Shown: positions 7,375-16,761 of the stretch, one piece after another
How the letters are laid out: the number at the start of each line of letters is the position of its first letter
Position numbering within the stretch: position 1 is the stretch's first letter
From: an uncultured Cellvibrionales bacterium
Lineage (GTDB): Bacteria > Pseudomonadota > Gammaproteobacteria > Pseudomonadales > Cellvibrionaceae
Direction of reading: 5' to 3'
Length of the DNA stretch: 64,000 nucleotides
Assembly (NCBI GenBank): GCA_913020115.1
Contig: CAJWBQ010000001.1
Span: 1-64,000, forward strand
Position numbers and translations under genes: made by a program
Notes under the pieces: generated by a model
What the model was told of the DNA's origin: nothing
Database searches by the model: none
Seen by the model: the letters and a program-made list of their open reading frames with translations, nothing else

Positions 7375-8619
7375 TCAGGGCAGCAGTGTTTCGCCGCGCA
7401 GCAAATCTTCTATTGTTTCACGCTGGCGAACCAGGTGCAGAGTATCGGAGTCTACCATTACCTCGGCCGCACGGCCTCGGCTGTTGTAATTAGAACTCAT
7501 GGTAAAGCCATAGGCACCGCTGTCCATAAGCGCCAGTAAGTCACCTTCACTGAGTGCTAGGGCGCGGTCTTTGGCGAGAAAGTCGCCGGTTTCGCACACC
7601 GGGCCCACAAGGTCCCATTGTTGAGTGTCGGCGGTGCTGGTATTCACTGGGCGTACGGCCTGCCAAGCTTGATACAGTGCTGGGCGAATGTTGTCGTTCA
7701 TCGCGGCATCAATAATAGCAAAATTCTTGCTGGCGGTTGGCTTGAGATATTCCACGCGGGTGAGTAATACCCCAGCATTGGCGGCAATGGAGCGGCCGGG
7801 CTCAAAGACTAAGGCCAATTTGCGATGGCCCAGTTTGGCTTTCACCGCCGCCATGTATTCGGCGGGGGCAGGGGGTTGTTCACCCTGATAATTAACGCCC
7901 AGGCCACCACCTAAATCTAAGTGCTCGAGTTCGATACCTTCAGCCGACAAATGGTCAATCAAGCCGAGCATGCGGTCCAGAGCATCAATAAATGGAGCAA
8001 TTTCTGTCAGTTGCGAGCCGATATGACAGTCTACGCCAACAATTTTCAGGCTTGGCAGCGTGCGAGCGTGGGCATAAACCGCAGGAGCACGTTCTATATC
8101 AATACCAAACTTATTCTCTTTCAGGCCCGTAGAAATGTAGGGGTGAGTGCCCGCGTCTACGTCGGGGTTAACTCTGAGAGAGATATTCGCCACACGCCCT
8201 GCTTTGGCGGCCACTTGGGCTAAGCGATCTAATTCGGGTTCAGATTCTACGTTAAAGCAGTGAACGCCTAATTCAAGTGCGCTGAGCATTTCAGCCGAGG
8301 TTTTACCGACGCCAGAGAAAACGCAGCGAGACGCCTCGCCACCGGCGGCCAATACTCTTTGCAATTCGCCAATAGAGACGATGTCAAAACCCGCGCCTAG
8401 GCGTGCCAAAACATTGAGCACCGCCAGGTTAGAATTTGCTTTCACGGCATAACACACCATGCCCGGATGCTCACCTAAGGCTTCGGCATAGGCTTCATAA
8501 TTGCGGCTCAGGGCGGCACGGCTATACACATAGGTGGGGGTGCCATAGGTCTCGGCCACAGCGTTCAAAGACAAGTTTTCAACAAACAACTCGCCATTGC
8601 GGGTGTTAAACGGATTCAT
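7375..8619 (-). CDS. lysA: Diaminopimelate decarboxylase
   Basis: A PLP-dependent fold-III decarboxylase making lysine from meso-DAP. The PLP lysine is in 'VCYAVKANSNLAVL' (Lys60 from the chosen start). Other hallmarks are 'DCHIGSQLTEIAPF', 'LDLGGGLGVNY', 'EPGRSIAANAG' and 'GPVCETGDFLAKDR'. I chose the ATG at 8619 over the GTG at 8628 because a GAG lies at better spacing upstream and most homologues begin near 'MNPF'. The protein is then 414 residues. It is 49 bp downstream of lptM and leads the lysA-dapF-DUF484-xerC cluster. Confidence 0.96.
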   Translation of the reverse strand: MNPFNTRNGELFVENLSLNAVAETYGTPTYVYSRAALSRNYEAYAEALGEHPGMVCYAVKANSNLAVLNVLARLGAGFDIVSIGELQRVLAAGGEASRCVFSGVGKTSAEMLSALELGVHCFNVESEPELDRLAQVAAKAGRVANISLRVNPDVDAGTHPYISTGLKENKFGIDIERAPAVYAHARTLPSLKIVGVDCHIGSQLTEIAPFIDALDRMLGLIDHLSAEGIELEHLDLGGGLGVNYQGEQPPAPAEYMAAVKAKLGHRKLALVFEPGRSIAANAGVLLTRVEYLKPTASKNFAIIDAAMNDNIRPALYQAWQAVRPVNTSTADTQQWDLVGPVCETGDFLAKDRALALSEGDLLALMDSGAYGFTMSSNYNSRGRAAEVMVDSDTLHLVRQRETIEDLLRGETLLP

Positions 8620-8668
8620 AACAGGCACTCAAAATAAAAAGAAAAGTCAGTCGCGTGTGGCAAAGGCT

Positions 8669-8818
8669 TTATTTTGCCTCTTGCTCAATGGGCGCCTTGT
8701 CGTCTTGGGGCAAGGTTAGCGCGCCTTTTTGGCCACAGCCCGATAAGCTGAAAAGCAGGCCGGCCACAAGGGCAAGCAGCGCAGTAGAGCGGATAAAGGT
8801 GTTTATTGGGTGTGTCAT
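8669..8818 (-). CDS. lptM: LPS translocon maturation chaperone LptM (YifL-like lipoprotein)
   Basis: A 49-residue lipoprotein. It begins MTHPINTFIRSTALLALVAG, has a lipobox 'LSGC' (about residues 25-28) and the invariant post-cysteine 'GQKGALTLP', the hallmark of the YifL/LptM family. LptM assists disulfide isomerisation and assembly of the LptDE translocon at the outer membrane. It sits between cyaY (divergent) and lysA, its standard position in gammaproteobacteria. Confidence 0.9.
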   Translation of the reverse strand: MTHPINTFIRSTALLALVAGLLFSLSGCGQKGALTLPQDDKAPIEQEAK

Positions 8819-8960
8819 ATGTCGCAAGCCATCGAGTCAGAACAGGCCGCAGTATACCTAGACCCCTGTCGCCAAACAACTTGTGAAGTGAGCAGGCGTA
8901 ATGTATTGGCTTCTGGCATAATGAGCGCCTATAAAATTCCCAGAGCCCAGTGTTATCACC

Positions 8961-9296
8961 ATGAATGAAGCCCAGTTTACTCAAGAAGTAGAGCGCATTT
9001 TTGTCGCCATTGAAGACGCCGTTGAAGAGGCGATGGAAGAGAGCAGTGCCGAGTTAGATTACGAAGGCACGGGTGGTTTGCTGACCATTGATTGTGAAGA
9101 CTCCAATACTCAAGTGATTGTTTCTCGACAAGTGGCGCTTCTGCAAATATGGGTGGCGGCAAAGTCGGGTGGTTATCACTGTGAATATCGTGATGATGGC
9201 TGGTTTTGCACCACCACGGATGAAACCTTGAACAACCTCCTCAACCGAGTGTTGAGCGAGCAGTCTGAGTCTCCCGTTACACTAAATTGGGCCTAG
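8961..9296 (+). CDS. cyaY: Iron-sulfur cluster assembly protein CyaY (frataxin)
   Basis: A 111-residue frataxin homologue that binds iron and modulates the IscS/IscU machinery. The acidic first helix ('IEDAVEEAMEESSAELDYE') and the strands 'GLLTIDCEDSNTQVIVSRQ' and 'LQIWVAAKSGGYHCEY' are typical. It is divergent from lptM, and its stop overlaps the convergent cyaA stop by 4 bp. cyaY beside cyaA is the ancestral gammaproteobacterial arrangement. Confidence 0.95.
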   Translation: MNEAQFTQEVERIFVAIEDAVEEAMEESSAELDYEGTGGLLTIDCEDSNTQVIVSRQVALLQIWVAAKSGGYHCEYRDDGWFCTTTDETLNNLLNRVLSEQSESPVTLNWA

Positions 9297-12151
9297 AGTT
9301 CAAGCAACGCTCGATTTAGCTTGTTTTCCAACTGGGCTTTTATCTTCAAATAGTGGGACACCTGCAGCTCGCCCTGAGTGTCCAACAGGCTTTTGCACTG
9401 GGAAAGGTCTAAGTCGGTAATGTAGCAGGGGTAACGCTCTCGCTTCTGGCGGCGCGACAAAACATAGCTGGCCACGGCCTTGTACAGAGCCTCGGCCAAG
9501 TCTAAGCCAATGAATTCCTGTTGATCACAGTAAATATTAAACATGATCTCGCCGTCTGGGCCGGGCTCTGCAATTGCCTGGATGTTGAAGAAGGCAATTT
9601 GATTAAGGTCTGTGCTGACATGACAGCGCTCTGCGCGGGGCCCTTTCTTTTCGTTCAGCAGCTCATAGAAGTCGACAGTTTGCACACCAAATGTAGCGGG
9701 CAAGTCCACACGTTCCAAGCTTTGTCTTTCGATGGCTGAACGAATAAAGCGGTGCATTGGCTGTAGCAGCGCCTTGGGGTTGGCAAAAGGTATCCGTGTC
9801 GTAAACAGGGAGCCTTTTTCGTCCACCACATATAGTGTCGCTATGTGAGTTTCCGCTTGGTAGAACACCGCCAGATCTGGAGCGTTAACGGTTTTACTGA
9901 TCACATTCAATACATGGTTTTGCAAAGTGTGCCGGTCGATCACGATTGGGCTGTGATTCACTTGTGGCTGGCTTAGATGTTTTACTAAGAGCGCTATTGT
10001 TGCGCAGCGCTTAATACTGGCTTGGCCGCCAGTGATCTGCAACACAAAATATTCACTTTTCATCTCAAAAATGTAGCGAGCGTGGGGCGAGCAGTTTTGG
10101 CCGCGATAGTAGCAATTGGCGATGTCGTTAAACAGCTGCTCAATGCGCTGGCCAATGGCCGCACCGCGAGTAGGGGTGAAGCATTTAAAGACAAGCTCGG
10201 GTAAGGGCTGGTCTTCAACAGAGGATATTATCTGCAGATAATGCACCAGGCTGTTAAGCAGGGCGTCACTGTGGAAGCCTCGGGTGCTCACTTCGTTCCA
10301 ACTGTTAATGGCGCAGAGGTCGATCGCCATCACAAGGTTTTCTTTTAGGCCACTGTTGCCTAGTGCGTCGGCATTGTCACTCAGGCGATGAATACCTTGT
10401 TGTTGTAAGTGTTGTTGAGGCTTGGCGCCTAAATTTATCAGCACCAATATTTTCTTCACAAGGGCCTGTTTTTGGAAGTCTTCATGAGCGGCGGGTGGCA
10501 GCGGCAGTTGCAGCCACTGATTCATTAGCTCGATGAGTTGGCGCAGCTCAACATTTGATACTTCCTTGGCGCGCGCGACAATTTCCAGTTTAGTGCTGGG
10601 TGTTAAAATACCATTGCAGTGGCACCACACCAGCAGCTCCATTAAGTTGCGGCTCTGCTTAATGGCCAGATTAGGTCGGTAGGGGGTGTCCATCAATGCC
10701 TGGGGGTAGGCTATCCAAACATCGCCCTGTTCTGCCTCCCGTTGACGGTACACAATGGTTAGATGCTCTTCGCTGATGTCTAGCGAAATCCCCGGGTTTA
10801 TCCAATCAATTTTGCCCGCTTTTCGTTCAAAGGCGGCGTATAACTTGCGCCCGAGCACTGTAAGCTCCTCGGCATTGATAGCACTGCCAGCGCCTGTCTT
10901 GCGGGCAAAGTCCATGAGGAAGCGGTAGCTGTTGGTGAGTTCGCCTACCACCGTCTTGCGCTCGCTCATCACATGCTGCGCCTTCCATTTGGGCCTAGCG
11001 TCTAGCAATAATAAATGCTCACGGCTCCAGCCCCACTCCTCTGTCAGCTTTTCCAGCATTTGCCGTTGCCAGGATTTTTCTCGGCCTTTCTTGGCGCGGC
11101 TGAGTGCTTTGTTGACCTTGAAATAAAAGCAGCGACGCAGCAGCTCAAGCCGTCTTGTTTCACCGCGAGACTTTAGGTAGCCCTCCATCTGCCTGTAAAT
11201 CACCACATAGGGGTCGAGTTCATTCACGTCCTGCTGGCCATCGTATATGGCCTGTTTAAACTGTATTGACAGAGGCTTGCCGCCGGCGAAGTCGCTGGCG
11301 TAGCACTCCAGTAGAAGTAGTTTTAATACAGACTTGTAGGGCGACTCAATGGCTTTATAAAGTTGCCAGATACCCGCGCCAGTGAATTCGTTGGGGGGAA
11401 TGCTGGCGATGCCACCAAAATCCAACACGTCTAGGCTGCGCAAAAAGCGTTTGCCCAATAATACATCGGTGTAGTTGTCGTAGTCTGGTTCTCGAGCGGC
11501 GGGCACAAACCACCACAGAGGCATGCGCCCCGCCAGCTTTAAGGCTGTGCGATAAAATTCATCTAGCAGTAGGTAGTGCTGGGCCGAGCCGCTGGCTTCG
11601 CTGTCTAGGGCCGCGGTTTCTCCGCGCTTAAAATTATCGCTGTCCATCAGGAAGAAATGCATTTCCAAACCCATGTTCAGGGCCCAGCGGGTGAGCCGCT
11701 GGCATTTTTCTTCTAGATGGCTAAGCGCCTTTTGGCTCAGCCCGGGTTTGTGGCAAACCCAAATATCTAAATCGCTGCTGTCGCTGTGGGCAATGGTGCC
11801 GGCGCTGCCCATAGAGAACAGGGCGTGAATGTAGCGGTGTTTATGAGGCTCGCGGTGAATTTTAAAGCTGCGAGATATGCCTTGAGCTAAACGAATTTCG
11901 TCGGTGCTGGGCGTGTAAGATGAAATGCCGCAAGGTGTTTCATGAGACGCATAGCCCGGTAGCATAGGGTGGTTGGTGTGAAACAGTAAGGGAAGCAGTT
12001 CCAGTGCATTGCGGTGGCGATCGGCTAGGGCTGAAAGAGTGCGCTCAAAGCGCTGTTGATTCAGCTGCTCGAAGCGCTGCTTCAATAGGTTCAGCATTTT
12101 ACGATCTAAGCCGTCATTGATGGCTTCGGTAGAAATTTTCAGTGCGCGCAT
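9293..12151 (-). CDS. cyaA: Class I adenylate cyclase
   Basis: A cAMP-forming enzyme of the enterobacterial class I family. The N-terminal nucleotidyltransferase signature is 'GSAGTIAHSDSSDLDIW' (about residues 114-131 from the chosen start), and the long C-terminal region typical of CyaA follows, including 'YVVDEKGSLFTTRIPFAN'. I chose the ATG at 12151, which gives 952 residues and the usual 'INDGLDRKMLNLLKQRF' N-terminus; a TTG at 12196 would add 15 residues. In Pseudomonas the cAMP made by CyaA/CyaB acts with Vfr downstream of the Pil-Chp array, which this window also encodes. No regulatory site is obvious in the 118 bp upstream. Confidence 0.95.
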   Translation of the reverse strand: MRALKISTEAINDGLDRKMLNLLKQRFEQLNQQRFERTLSALADRHRNALELLPLLFHTNHPMLPGYASHETPCGISSYTPSTDEIRLAQGISRSFKIHREPHKHRYIHALFSMGSAGTIAHSDSSDLDIWVCHKPGLSQKALSHLEEKCQRLTRWALNMGLEMHFFLMDSDNFKRGETAALDSEASGSAQHYLLLDEFYRTALKLAGRMPLWWFVPAAREPDYDNYTDVLLGKRFLRSLDVLDFGGIASIPPNEFTGAGIWQLYKAIESPYKSVLKLLLLECYASDFAGGKPLSIQFKQAIYDGQQDVNELDPYVVIYRQMEGYLKSRGETRRLELLRRCFYFKVNKALSRAKKGREKSWQRQMLEKLTEEWGWSREHLLLLDARPKWKAQHVMSERKTVVGELTNSYRFLMDFARKTGAGSAINAEELTVLGRKLYAAFERKAGKIDWINPGISLDISEEHLTIVYRQREAEQGDVWIAYPQALMDTPYRPNLAIKQSRNLMELLVWCHCNGILTPSTKLEIVARAKEVSNVELRQLIELMNQWLQLPLPPAAHEDFQKQALVKKILVLINLGAKPQQHLQQQGIHRLSDNADALGNSGLKENLVMAIDLCAINSWNEVSTRGFHSDALLNSLVHYLQIISSVEDQPLPELVFKCFTPTRGAAIGQRIEQLFNDIANCYYRGQNCSPHARYIFEMKSEYFVLQITGGQASIKRCATIALLVKHLSQPQVNHSPIVIDRHTLQNHVLNVISKTVNAPDLAVFYQAETHIATLYVVDEKGSLFTTRIPFANPKALLQPMHRFIRSAIERQSLERVDLPATFGVQTVDFYELLNEKKGPRAERCHVSTDLNQIAFFNIQAIAEPGPDGEIMFNIYCDQQEFIGLDLAEALYKAVASYVLSRRQKRERYPCYITDLDLSQCKSLLDTQGELQVSHYLKIKAQLENKLNRALLEL

Positions 12152-12269
12152 GGAACCTGAGAAACACTCCTTGGGAGCAAAATAAGGGTTGAGCAAATGT
12201 AAGCTAAGGGGATGCTAACCCTTTCTTGGGCTGAGCAAAAGAGGATTATCACCCGGCCGAGTGGGTGCG

Positions 12270-14420
12270 TTAGGGCAGCGGCGATTTCAATGTTTGTGCT
12301 TTGCGTAAAAAGCGCGCTAAGGTTTTGTAGAGTAAGCCGGGCTCAACGGGTTTCGTGATGTAGCCGTCCATACCGCATTCAATACAGCGTTTGCGGTCTT
12401 CCTGCATGGCGTGTGCAGTCATGGCAACAATAGGAATTCCAGCGCTATTATCGCCATCGCGAATCAGTTGAGTGGCCTGATAGCCGTCTATTTCAGGCAT
12501 TTCCATGTCCATTAGAATTAAGTCGAAATAGCCGTTTGGGTGCTTAGACAGAACATCGATGGCTTGGCGGCCATTGTTGGCCAGCACTACTTCCACGCCT
12601 TTTTTCTTTAATATACCGATGGCGACTTTTTGATTCACAACATTATCTTCTGCAAGCAGTATGCGGGCTGACGACAACAGCGCTAGGTCTTCAGTGCGTA
12701 GAGAGTCTGTTGTGCTTGTGGCAAAAACGCCCTCGCCAAAGGCTTCGGCAATAGCATCGAATAAACGCGATTGACTCACCGGTTTGTGAATGAAACCGTC
12801 AATGGACTCGGGAAGGTCAAGACCAAATATTTCATCTTTTTGGTGGGCGGAGACCAAAATAACAGAAGGCTGATGAGCGAGTTTAGAGTCTTGTTTGATT
12901 AATCGGCTAGCATCAAGCCCGTTTAAATTGGGCATGTTGTAGTCCATCAGAACAATGTCATAGTGTTGCTCTTTGCTCTTATCGGCTTTTTCCAACATAT
13001 CGATGGCCATTCTGGCATCGCTGGCGGTGTCAGTTTTAAGGTGTATGGAGTTCGCCGTTTTCGAAATAATGGTGCGTGCGGCTAGGTTGTCATCCACCAC
13101 CAGCGCTCGCAAGTTGTCAAAGCGGCGCGGTTTTTCCCGCAGCACTACCGTGCCTATCTGGCTGTGTTCAAAGCGGGCGGTAAATTTGAAGCTGGAACCT
13201 GCATTGGGTTCACTGCTGACGAGGATGCTGCCCTGCATCATTTCTACGAGATGTTTGCACAGGGTCAGCCCCAAGCCGGTGCCGCCAATTTTGCGGCTTG
13301 TGGAGCCATCACCTTGGGTAAAGGGATCAAACAAAGCCTGTATTTTGGCCGGAGACATGCCAATACCGGAGTCTTTCACTTCAAACTCTAATTCGATGAA
13401 TTCCGGCAGGTCTTGTCGTTTTTTGATTCTCAGCTGAATATCGCCGCTGTCGGTGAATTTAATGGCGTTGCCCATCAAATTACTGATTATTTGGCTTAAA
13501 CGTGCGCCATCACCTCGGAAAAACTGCGGAACATCGGCATCAACTTCGTATATTACTTCTAAACCTTTACGCTCGGCGCGCGGTGTGAGCTGCCGGGCTA
13601 ATTTAGCCACCAGATTCTCTAAGTCGATATGTACGCTTTCGAGAAGGAATTGGCCCGATTCAATTTTCGAGAAATCCAATATTTCATTGATAATGGTGAG
13701 CAGTGAATTGGCGGCTTGGTCTATGTTATTCAAATAGTCGTATTGCAGGCGATTTAGAGCTGTGTCTTTGAGCAGGTGGCCCATGCCAATAATAGCGTTC
13801 ATGGGGGTGCGAATTTCGTGACTCATGCGGGCGAGAAATTCACTTTTAGTGGCATTGGCCTCTTTGGCGAATGATTTAGCGGCTACCAAGGCATTTTGAT
13901 TTTCTTTAAAGGGGGTGATGTCATAGATGCCGCCAACAATTCGGCTGGCTTTGCCGCTGGCATCTTGCTCGAATACCTTAATCTTCAAACGGATCCACAT
14001 CATTTTCTGCTCTTTGGTGAGCAGGCGGAATTCAACGCTGTAACCTTGGCCAGTCTCTAGGCAGTGCTTGAATTTCTGTAATAGGATAGGTTTGTCCAGT
14101 TCATGAACATGGCTGAAGATATGGGCGGGTGTGTGGGGTTCATGGTGGCCATATCCCAGAAGTTCCAGACACTCTTTAGAGTAGGTGACCGCTGCGCCTT
14201 TAATATCCCAATCTAAATATCCATCGGTTGAGGCTTCCAGCACCTGATAGGCGAAATCTTGTTCGCTCACATTGGCGAGTGAGTGTTGCAGAATCTGTTG
14301 ATCATCATTCGATAGCTCGCAGTCTGGCTGTTGTTGAAGTTGTTTCAACACGGCCAATTCATGCTCCAGCTGGTCTATTCGACTCGCCAGAGTGGTTTTG
14401 TCTATGTGCTTCGGGCTCAT
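12270..14420 (-). CDS. Cytoplasmic hybrid sensor histidine kinase (PAS-HisKA-HATPase-REC-REC)
   Basis: A 716-residue soluble hybrid kinase with no membrane segment. Order: N-terminal coiled coil (about residues 10-50), PAS domain (about 55-170, 'LEASTDGYLDWDIKGAAVTY'), HisKA with phospho-acceptor His201 ('[12 protein letters not shown]'), HATPase with N box 'NLMGNAIKFT', G1 'DSGIGMSP' and G2 'GGTGLGL', then two receivers. Receiver 1 has 'ALVVDDN' and 'IVLMDYNMPNLNG'; receiver 2 has 'ILLAEDN' and 'LILMDMEMPEIDG'. Both retain the acceptor aspartate. No separate Hpt or response regulator lies beside it, so the output path is unknown. It sits between cyaA and argH as a single gene. The signal is unknown. 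Confidence 0.92.
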   Translation of the reverse strand: MSPKHIDKTTLASRIDQLEHELAVLKQLQQQPDCELSNDDQQILQHSLANVSEQDFAYQVLEASTDGYLDWDIKGAAVTYSKECLELLGYGHHEPHTPAHIFSHVHELDKPILLQKFKHCLETGQGYSVEFRLLTKEQKMMWIRLKIKVFEQDASGKASRIVGGIYDITPFKENQNALVAAKSFAKEANATKSEFLARMSHEIRTPMNAIIGMGHLLKDTALNRLQYDYLNNIDQAANSLLTIINEILDFSKIESGQFLLESVHIDLENLVAKLARQLTPRAERKGLEVIYEVDADVPQFFRGDGARLSQIISNLMGNAIKFTDSGDIQLRIKKRQDLPEFIELEFEVKDSGIGMSPAKIQALFDPFTQGDGSTSRKIGGTGLGLTLCKHLVEMMQGSILVSSEPNAGSSFKFTARFEHSQIGTVVLREKPRRFDNLRALVVDDNLAARTIISKTANSIHLKTDTASDARMAIDMLEKADKSKEQHYDIVLMDYNMPNLNGLDASRLIKQDSKLAHQPSVILVSAHQKDEIFGLDLPESIDGFIHKPVSQSRLFDAIAEAFGEGVFATSTTDSLRTEDLALLSSARILLAEDNVVNQKVAIGILKKKGVEVVLANNGRQAIDVLSKHPNGYFDLILMDMEMPEIDGYQATQLIRDGDNSAGIPIVAMTAHAMQEDRKRCIECGMDGYITKPVEPGLLYKTLARFLRKAQTLKSPLP

Positions 14421-14617
14421 AGTGCCTGCTTCATTATCAAGAGAACGATCTTATTATTTTTGGACATTATTCTGAACGTGCAGAATTTTTCCAAGTTTAG
14501 ACAGTAATACTTAATAATAGTCTTTTTTGAGAGGCTTGCCAGAGTGAAGTGATGGTTTTTTGGGCGAGGATTTTAAGTGATTGATTTCAAGGGAAATTCA
14601 AAAAACGAGTGACCGAT

Positions 14618-14654
14618 GTGAGGCGGGGAGTCACTGAAAAATCCCCCGCTTCAC
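14618..14654 (-). terminator. Hairpin terminator downstream of argH
   Basis: A GC-rich stem (14618-14628 with 14643-14654, one G·T pair) lies 16 bp past the argH stop. On the minus strand a TTTTTT run follows about 12 bases later. The remainder of 14421-14617 is AT-rich and holds no visible gene; it is the upstream region of the hybrid kinase. Confidence 0.6.
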
Positions 14655-14670
14655 ACCTTGCATTCAGTCT

Positions 14671-16095
14671 TTAGAGGCTGGCTCGCGCACGTTGCACCGC
14701 TTCGCGAACTTGTGCGGGCGCAGTGCCGCCAATATGGTTACGTGCGGCCACCGAACCTTCCAGGGTTAAGACCTCAAAAACGTCTTCTTTAATGTCGCTA
14801 GAAAATTTCTGTAGCTCTTCAAGGCTCATTTCCGATAAGTCTTTACCGCATTCGATACCGTAGGCAACCGACAAGCCCACCACTTCGTGAGCGTCTCGGA
14901 AGGCAACGCCGGCACGCACTAGGTAGTCTGCCAGGTCTGTTGCGGTTGAAAAACCGCGTTTGGCGGCTTCATACATGCTGTCCTTCTTCGAGGTAATTGC
15001 CGGAATCATGTCGGCAAATGCCCGCAAACAGTCTTTAACGGTGTCGATTGCGTCAAAAAGAGGCTCTTTGTCTTCCTGGTTGTCTTTGTTGTAGGCCAGC
15101 GGTTGGCTCTTCATCAAGGTCAGCAAGCTAATCAGGTGGCCATTCACGCGACCGGTTTTTCCGCGCACCAGTTCTGGAACGTCTGGGTTCTTCTTCTGAG
15201 GCATGATCGACGAGCCTGTGCAGAAGCGATCGGGCAAGTCGATGAAATTGAACTGGGCAGAGGTCCACAGCACCAATTCTTCGCTTGCTCGCGAAAGGTG
15301 GGTCATCAAGATTGAGGCAAAGGCGCAAAACTCAATAGCAAAATCGCGATCACTCACAGAGTCGAGGGAGTTTTCAGTCGGGCCATCAAAGCCCAATAAC
15401 TGGGCGGTATAAGCTCGGTCAATGGGGTAGGTGGTGCCGGCTAGCGCGGCCGCGCCGAGAGGCGACTGATTTAAGCGGGTTCGGCAATCTTGCAGGCGGC
15501 TGGCATCGCGCTTCAGCATTTCAAACCACGCTAAAAGGTGATGGCCGAAGGTGACGGGCTGAGCGGTTTGTAAGTGTGTAAAGCCAGGCATAATGGTGTC
15601 GGCTTCGCGCTCGGCTAAACCCAGAAGGCCTTCTTGCAGGCGTTTCAGTTCGGCGGCAATGAGGTCGGTTTCACTGCGCACATACAGGCGAATGTCGGTG
15701 GCCACTTGGTCGTTGCGCGAGCGACCGGTGTGCAGCTTTTTGCCGGTAATGCCAATTCGCTGGGTCAATGCGGCTTCTATGTTCATGTGCACGTCTTCCA
15801 GTGCTTCAGACCACTCGAAACGGCCTTCAACAATATCTAGGCGCACGGCCTCTAAACCTTCAATAATTTGCGCTTTTTCGCCTTCGGTGAGCACACCCAC
15901 TTTAGCGAGCATAGTGGCATGGGCAATAGAGCCGTCAATGTCTTGATTGAACAGGCGTTGGTCGAAATTTACCGAGGCGGTAAAGCGCGCAACAAAGGCG
16001 TCTGTGGGCTCTGAAAATCGGCCGCCCCATTGTTGGTTGGTGGCTTTTGGGCTTGCGTCGTTGTTGTTGGACTCGGGTGTTTTATTTTGACTCAT
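14671..16095 (-). CDS. argH: Argininosuccinate lyase
   Basis: A 474-residue fumarase/aspartase-superfamily enzyme that splits argininosuccinate into arginine and fumarate. Visible signatures are '[13 protein letters not shown]' near the N-terminus, '[17 protein letters not shown]', '[20 protein letters not shown]' and the catalytic loop '[20 protein letters not shown]'. The first ~20 residues are Asn/Thr-rich and unconserved. It is divergent from the LytTR gene, in the argH–(algZR)–hemC context of pseudomonads. Confidence 0.97.
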   Translation of the reverse strand: MSQNKTPESNNNDASPKATNQQWGGRFSEPTDAFVARFTASVNFDQRLFNQDIDGSIAHATMLAKVGVLTEGEKAQIIEGLEAVRLDIVEGRFEWSEALEDVHMNIEAALTQRIGITGKKLHTGRSRNDQVATDIRLYVRSETDLIAAELKRLQEGLLGLAEREADTIMPGFTHLQTAQPVTFGHHLLAWFEMLKRDASRLQDCRTRLNQSPLGAAALAGTTYPIDRAYTAQLLGFDGPTENSLDSVSDRDFAIEFCAFASILMTHLSRASEELVLWTSAQFNFIDLPDRFCTGSSIMPQKKNPDVPELVRGKTGRVNGHLISLLTLMKSQPLAYNKDNQEDKEPLFDAIDTVKDCLRAFADMIPAITSKKDSMYEAAKRGFSTATDLADYLVRAGVAFRDAHEVVGLSVAYGIECGKDLSEMSLEELQKFSSDIKEDVFEVLTLEGSVAARNHIGGTAPAQVREAVQRARASL

Positions 16096-16154
16096 GGATC
16101 TATTGCCTGAATATAGGGTGCAGAAAGGGTTAGAGGCCGCGGATTATATCGTAC

Positions 16155-16185
16155 TGAGGGGCTCAAACCTATTCCCTCACTTTTT
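16155..16185 (+). terminator. Small hairpin with T-run in the argH/LytTR gap
   Basis: TGAGGG (16155-16160) pairs with CCCTCA (16174-16179) across a 13-nt loop and is followed by CTTTTT. It reads as a weak plus-strand intrinsic terminator or attenuator, about 70 bp before the LytTR start. No upstream plus-strand gene needs it, so it may be an attenuator or chance. Confidence 0.3.
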
Positions 16186-16202
16186 ATAATCGAAGCCTGT
16201 GT

Positions 16203-16248
16203 GAGATTGAGATTGAGATTGAGATTGAGAGTGGGAGTGGGAGTGGAG
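16203..16248. repeat. Tandem hexamer repeat (GAGATT)n / (GTGGGA)n
   Basis: Four perfect GAGATT units (16203-16226) plus a partial GAGA are followed directly by GTGGGA, GTGGGA and GTGGAG. The tract covers the 5' leader and ends in the likely ribosome-binding site (GGAG) of the LytTR gene. Being hexameric it keeps frame, but copy-number change would alter the leader length. Confidence 0.85.
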
Positions 16249-16254
16249 CTTGGC

Positions 16255-16620
16255 ATGGAGATAGCTGATAGCAATATTACTGGGTATGAGGCTACATACT
16301 TGAGCGTATCGTCTCATCGCGGTGTTGCGCGGGTGATGTGGAAAGACATTCGCTGTTTTATTGCCGCGGAGAAGTGCGTAACAGTGCGTTGGGTGGGGGG
16401 TGAAATGTTTGTGAATCAGTCTTTAAAGGCATTGGAGCGAGATTTCGCTGGGCGCCTGTGGCGCGTAAACCGCAACGTTTTGGTCTCGGTGCGCCACATA
16501 CACGGTTTGCGGCGCAATGCTGAAGGCGAGTTTTGGTTGAGTGTTCAGGGTTTGCAGGGCGAGTTGAAAGTGAGCCGTCGCCACGCGGGGCCACTCAGGA
16601 AGTTGCTCTTGCAGCAATAG
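16255..16620 (+). CDS. Stand-alone LytTR DNA-binding protein (AlgR-like, no receiver)
   Basis: A 121-residue protein composed almost wholly of a LytTR domain: 'VMWKDIRCFIAAEKCVTVRW', then 'VNQSLKALERDFAGRLWRVNRNVLVSV', then the C-terminal 'VSRRHAGPLRKLLLQQ'. The ATG at 16255 has GGAG six bases upstream; a GTG at 16201 would add 18 repeat-encoded residues and is unlikely. It occupies the place of algZ/fimS-algR between argH and hemC in Pseudomonas, but lacks any receiver domain and any neighbouring kinase. It is probably a reduced AlgR descendant acting as a constitutive or differently gated regulator. Orthology to AlgR is inferred from position and domain. Confidence 0.8.
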   Translation: MEIADSNITGYEATYLSVSSHRGVARVMWKDIRCFIAAEKCVTVRWVGGEMFVNQSLKALERDFAGRLWRVNRNVLVSVRHIHGLRRNAEGEFWLSVQGLQGELKVSRRHAGPLRKLLLQQ

Positions 16621-16761
16621 AGCGGAGTTTTTCTCTTGTCTATGGTCCATTGCCCAGTTTACAGGCCTGAGCGACGCCATTCTGGGGATTCTTCACCTTC
16701 GGGCTAGGGTAATTGCAGCGGCCCTTGTATCATTAGGCACAGATAATTCATCACTTTTACT

